Assembly: GCA_964561495.1 (NCBI GenBank)
Contig: CAZLPW010000086.1
Location: forward strand, 1-8,387
Direction: 5' to 3'
DNA from: CAZLPW01 sp964561495
GTDB lineage: Bacteria > Fidelibacterota > Marinisomatia > Marinisomatales > UBA1611
DNA length: 8,387 bases
Shown: positions 7,432 through 8,387 of the stretch, piece after piece
Layout of the letters: each line of letters starts with the position of its first letter
Position numbering within the stretch: position 1 is the stretch's first letter
The notes under the pieces: model-generated
Told to the model about the DNA's origin: nothing
The model's input: only the letters and a program-made list of their open reading frames with translations
Databases searched by the model: none
Made by a program: the position numbers and the translations under genes

Positions 7432-8387
7432 TGTCTGATAATTTGACATATTTTATTTTACAATTGAGATTACCAATTATAATTATAGTATTTGGGGTTG
7501 TAATTGGTTTTCTTTTTAAGCAGTTTGTTCATTCTTGGTTAGTAAAGACCGCAAAAAAATCTAAATGGGAGGGAGATGACGTTATTCTAGATGCTATTGA
7601 ATCCCAAATTATTTTTTGGTTTTTTATTGTATCAATATCTATAGCAACCAATGAAATTAAATTAGAGAATGATTTGGGGTTCTTTACTAAGGATCTTCTT
7701 TCAAAAATATCAAAGTTTTTTATTGTTCTTTTAATTGCATCAATCACGCATGCTACATCGAAGCTTGTTGTAGGTTTATTTAATATTTGGTCAAGAGGGC
7801 AAGGCAGAGGTTTTCCCTCAACATCGATGTTTACAAATATAGTAAAGATAACGATTTATTTAATAGGGTTATTAATAATTCTAGATAGATTACAAATTTC
7901 TATTGCTCCAATGTTAACTGCACTTGGTGTTGGAGGTTTAGCAGTATCATTGGCATTAAAAGACACACTTTCTGACGTTTTTGCTGGTTTACACATACTC
8001 TTAAGTAAAAAAGTACAACCAGGTGATTTTATCCATATTGATTCTGGAGAAATGGGTTATGTCAAAAATATTACTTGGCGTAATACAACTATTCTCGAAA
8101 GAACCAATAATATTATCCATATTCCAAATGGAAAACTATCTTCAGCGATTATTAAAAATTATGATAGTAATGATCCAAGTTTCTCAGTAAAAATTCCCTT
8201 TGGTGTTTCTTATGATTGTGATTTAGGTCATGTTGAAAAAATTGCCTTAGAGGTGATTGCTAATATTCAAAATAGTTTAGAGGAGACTAATAAAAATTAT
8301 AGTCCATTGGCTAGAGTCGTTTGCTTTGGAGCATCAAATGTTGTTATTTTAGCATATTTTAGTGGTAATAAGTAAGGAGATCATAAT
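7431..8387 (+). CDS. MscS-family mechanosensitive ion channel; in-frame stop at 8373-8375, frame open again to the window edge
   Basis: MscS channels sit in the inner membrane and open on membrane tension to release solutes after osmotic downshock. The first 314 codons give hydrophobic spans at about 12-32, 58-74, 92-117 and 134-152. The pore-lining TM3 helix and start of the beta domain follow: 'LTALGVGGLAVSLALKDTLS' (162-181) and 'VFAGLHILLSKKVQPGDFI' (183-201), then 'GEMGYVKNITWRNT', 'IPNGKL' and 'IKNYDS'. The start ATG overlaps the smc stop by one base (TAATG), without Shine-Dalgarno sequence. The frame reaches TAA (8373-8375) after 'VILAYFSGNK', about 35-40 residues short of the usual MscS alpha/beta domain end. 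The next four codons read G-D-H-N, fitting the place where homologues continue (E. coli MscS has a G-D pair here). Readings: sequencing error, real nonsense mutation, or genuine short protein ending at 8375. Family is secure; the end is not. Confidence 0.9.
8374..8379 (+). promoter_or_regulatory. AAGGAG: possible ribosome binding site for a gene starting beyond the window
   Basis: AAGGAG overlaps the TAA that ends the channel frame. If the base after 8387 is G, an ATG would begin at 8386, six bases from the AAGGAG, a workable spacing. This is the alternative to reading the same bases as codons of an interrupted MscS gene. Against it, nearly all other starts in this window lack such a site. 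It cannot be settled without downstream sequence. Confidence 0.3.

Noticed and set aside
7529..7747. Minus-strand open frame inside the channel gene
   Set aside because: Antisense to membrane segments of the MscS gene; no motif or start signal.
1..8387. tRNA or rRNA genes, CRISPR arrays, insertion sequences, toxin-antitoxin or defence genes
   Set aside because: No direct repeat arrays, transposase motifs, terminal inverted repeats or tRNA T-loop-like GTTCGA segments with matching arms were seen, and all coding space is accounted for by the listed genes.

Overview
The window is an AT-rich (roughly 30% G+C), fully gene-packed stretch with every gene on the + strand. A C-terminal type IX secretion (T9SS) sorting domain at the left edge, short or overlapping gene junctions almost without Shine-Dalgarno sequences, and an SMC head of the kind seen in the FCB superphylum together suggest an FCB-group bacterium. 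A marine, Marinimicrobia (SAR406)-like genome fits best, but Bacteroidota cannot be excluded and the lineage call is inference. UGA is used as a normal stop codon (three genes), so the code looks standard. A 27-base run of N shows that this is a scaffold with an internal gap.

Layout. 1-492: the end of a secreted protein, probably an M1-type metallopeptidase, closing with a T9SS sorting domain. 493-1356: folB and folK, two consecutive steps of pterin synthesis for folate. 1353-1991: a deoxynucleoside kinase starting at TTG inside the folK stop. 1994-2164: a 56-residue, single-span membrane protein too short for routine ORF calling. 2151-2780: a putative outer-membrane beta-barrel of unknown function. 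2777-3484: rsmE, the 16S rRNA m3U1498 methyltransferase. 3488-3832: a HIT-family nucleotide hydrolase. 3833-3920: the only clear non-coding spacer, carrying small inverted repeats. 3921-7431: smc, one chromosome-condensation ATPase gene cut in two on paper by the N-run, whose recorded length breaks the frame. 7431-8375 and probably beyond: an MscS-type mechanosensitive channel whose frame meets a TAA just before the usual family end and then continues in frame to the window edge.

The genes from 1 to 3832 abut or overlap (spacings from -14 to +3 bases) and are probably co-transcribed and translationally coupled. smc and mscS overlap by one base and form a second block, with a possible promoter or processing site in the 88-base spacer. 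The set is mostly housekeeping: folate and deoxynucleotide supply, rRNA modification and chromosome segregation, mixed with envelope proteins. I see no mobile element, CRISPR array, RNA gene or convincing terminator, and nothing that amounts to a new defence or biosynthetic system. The points most worth checking are the interrupted end of the channel gene, the small membrane ORF at 1994-2164, the uncharacterised barrel protein next to it, and the wrong gap length in smc.
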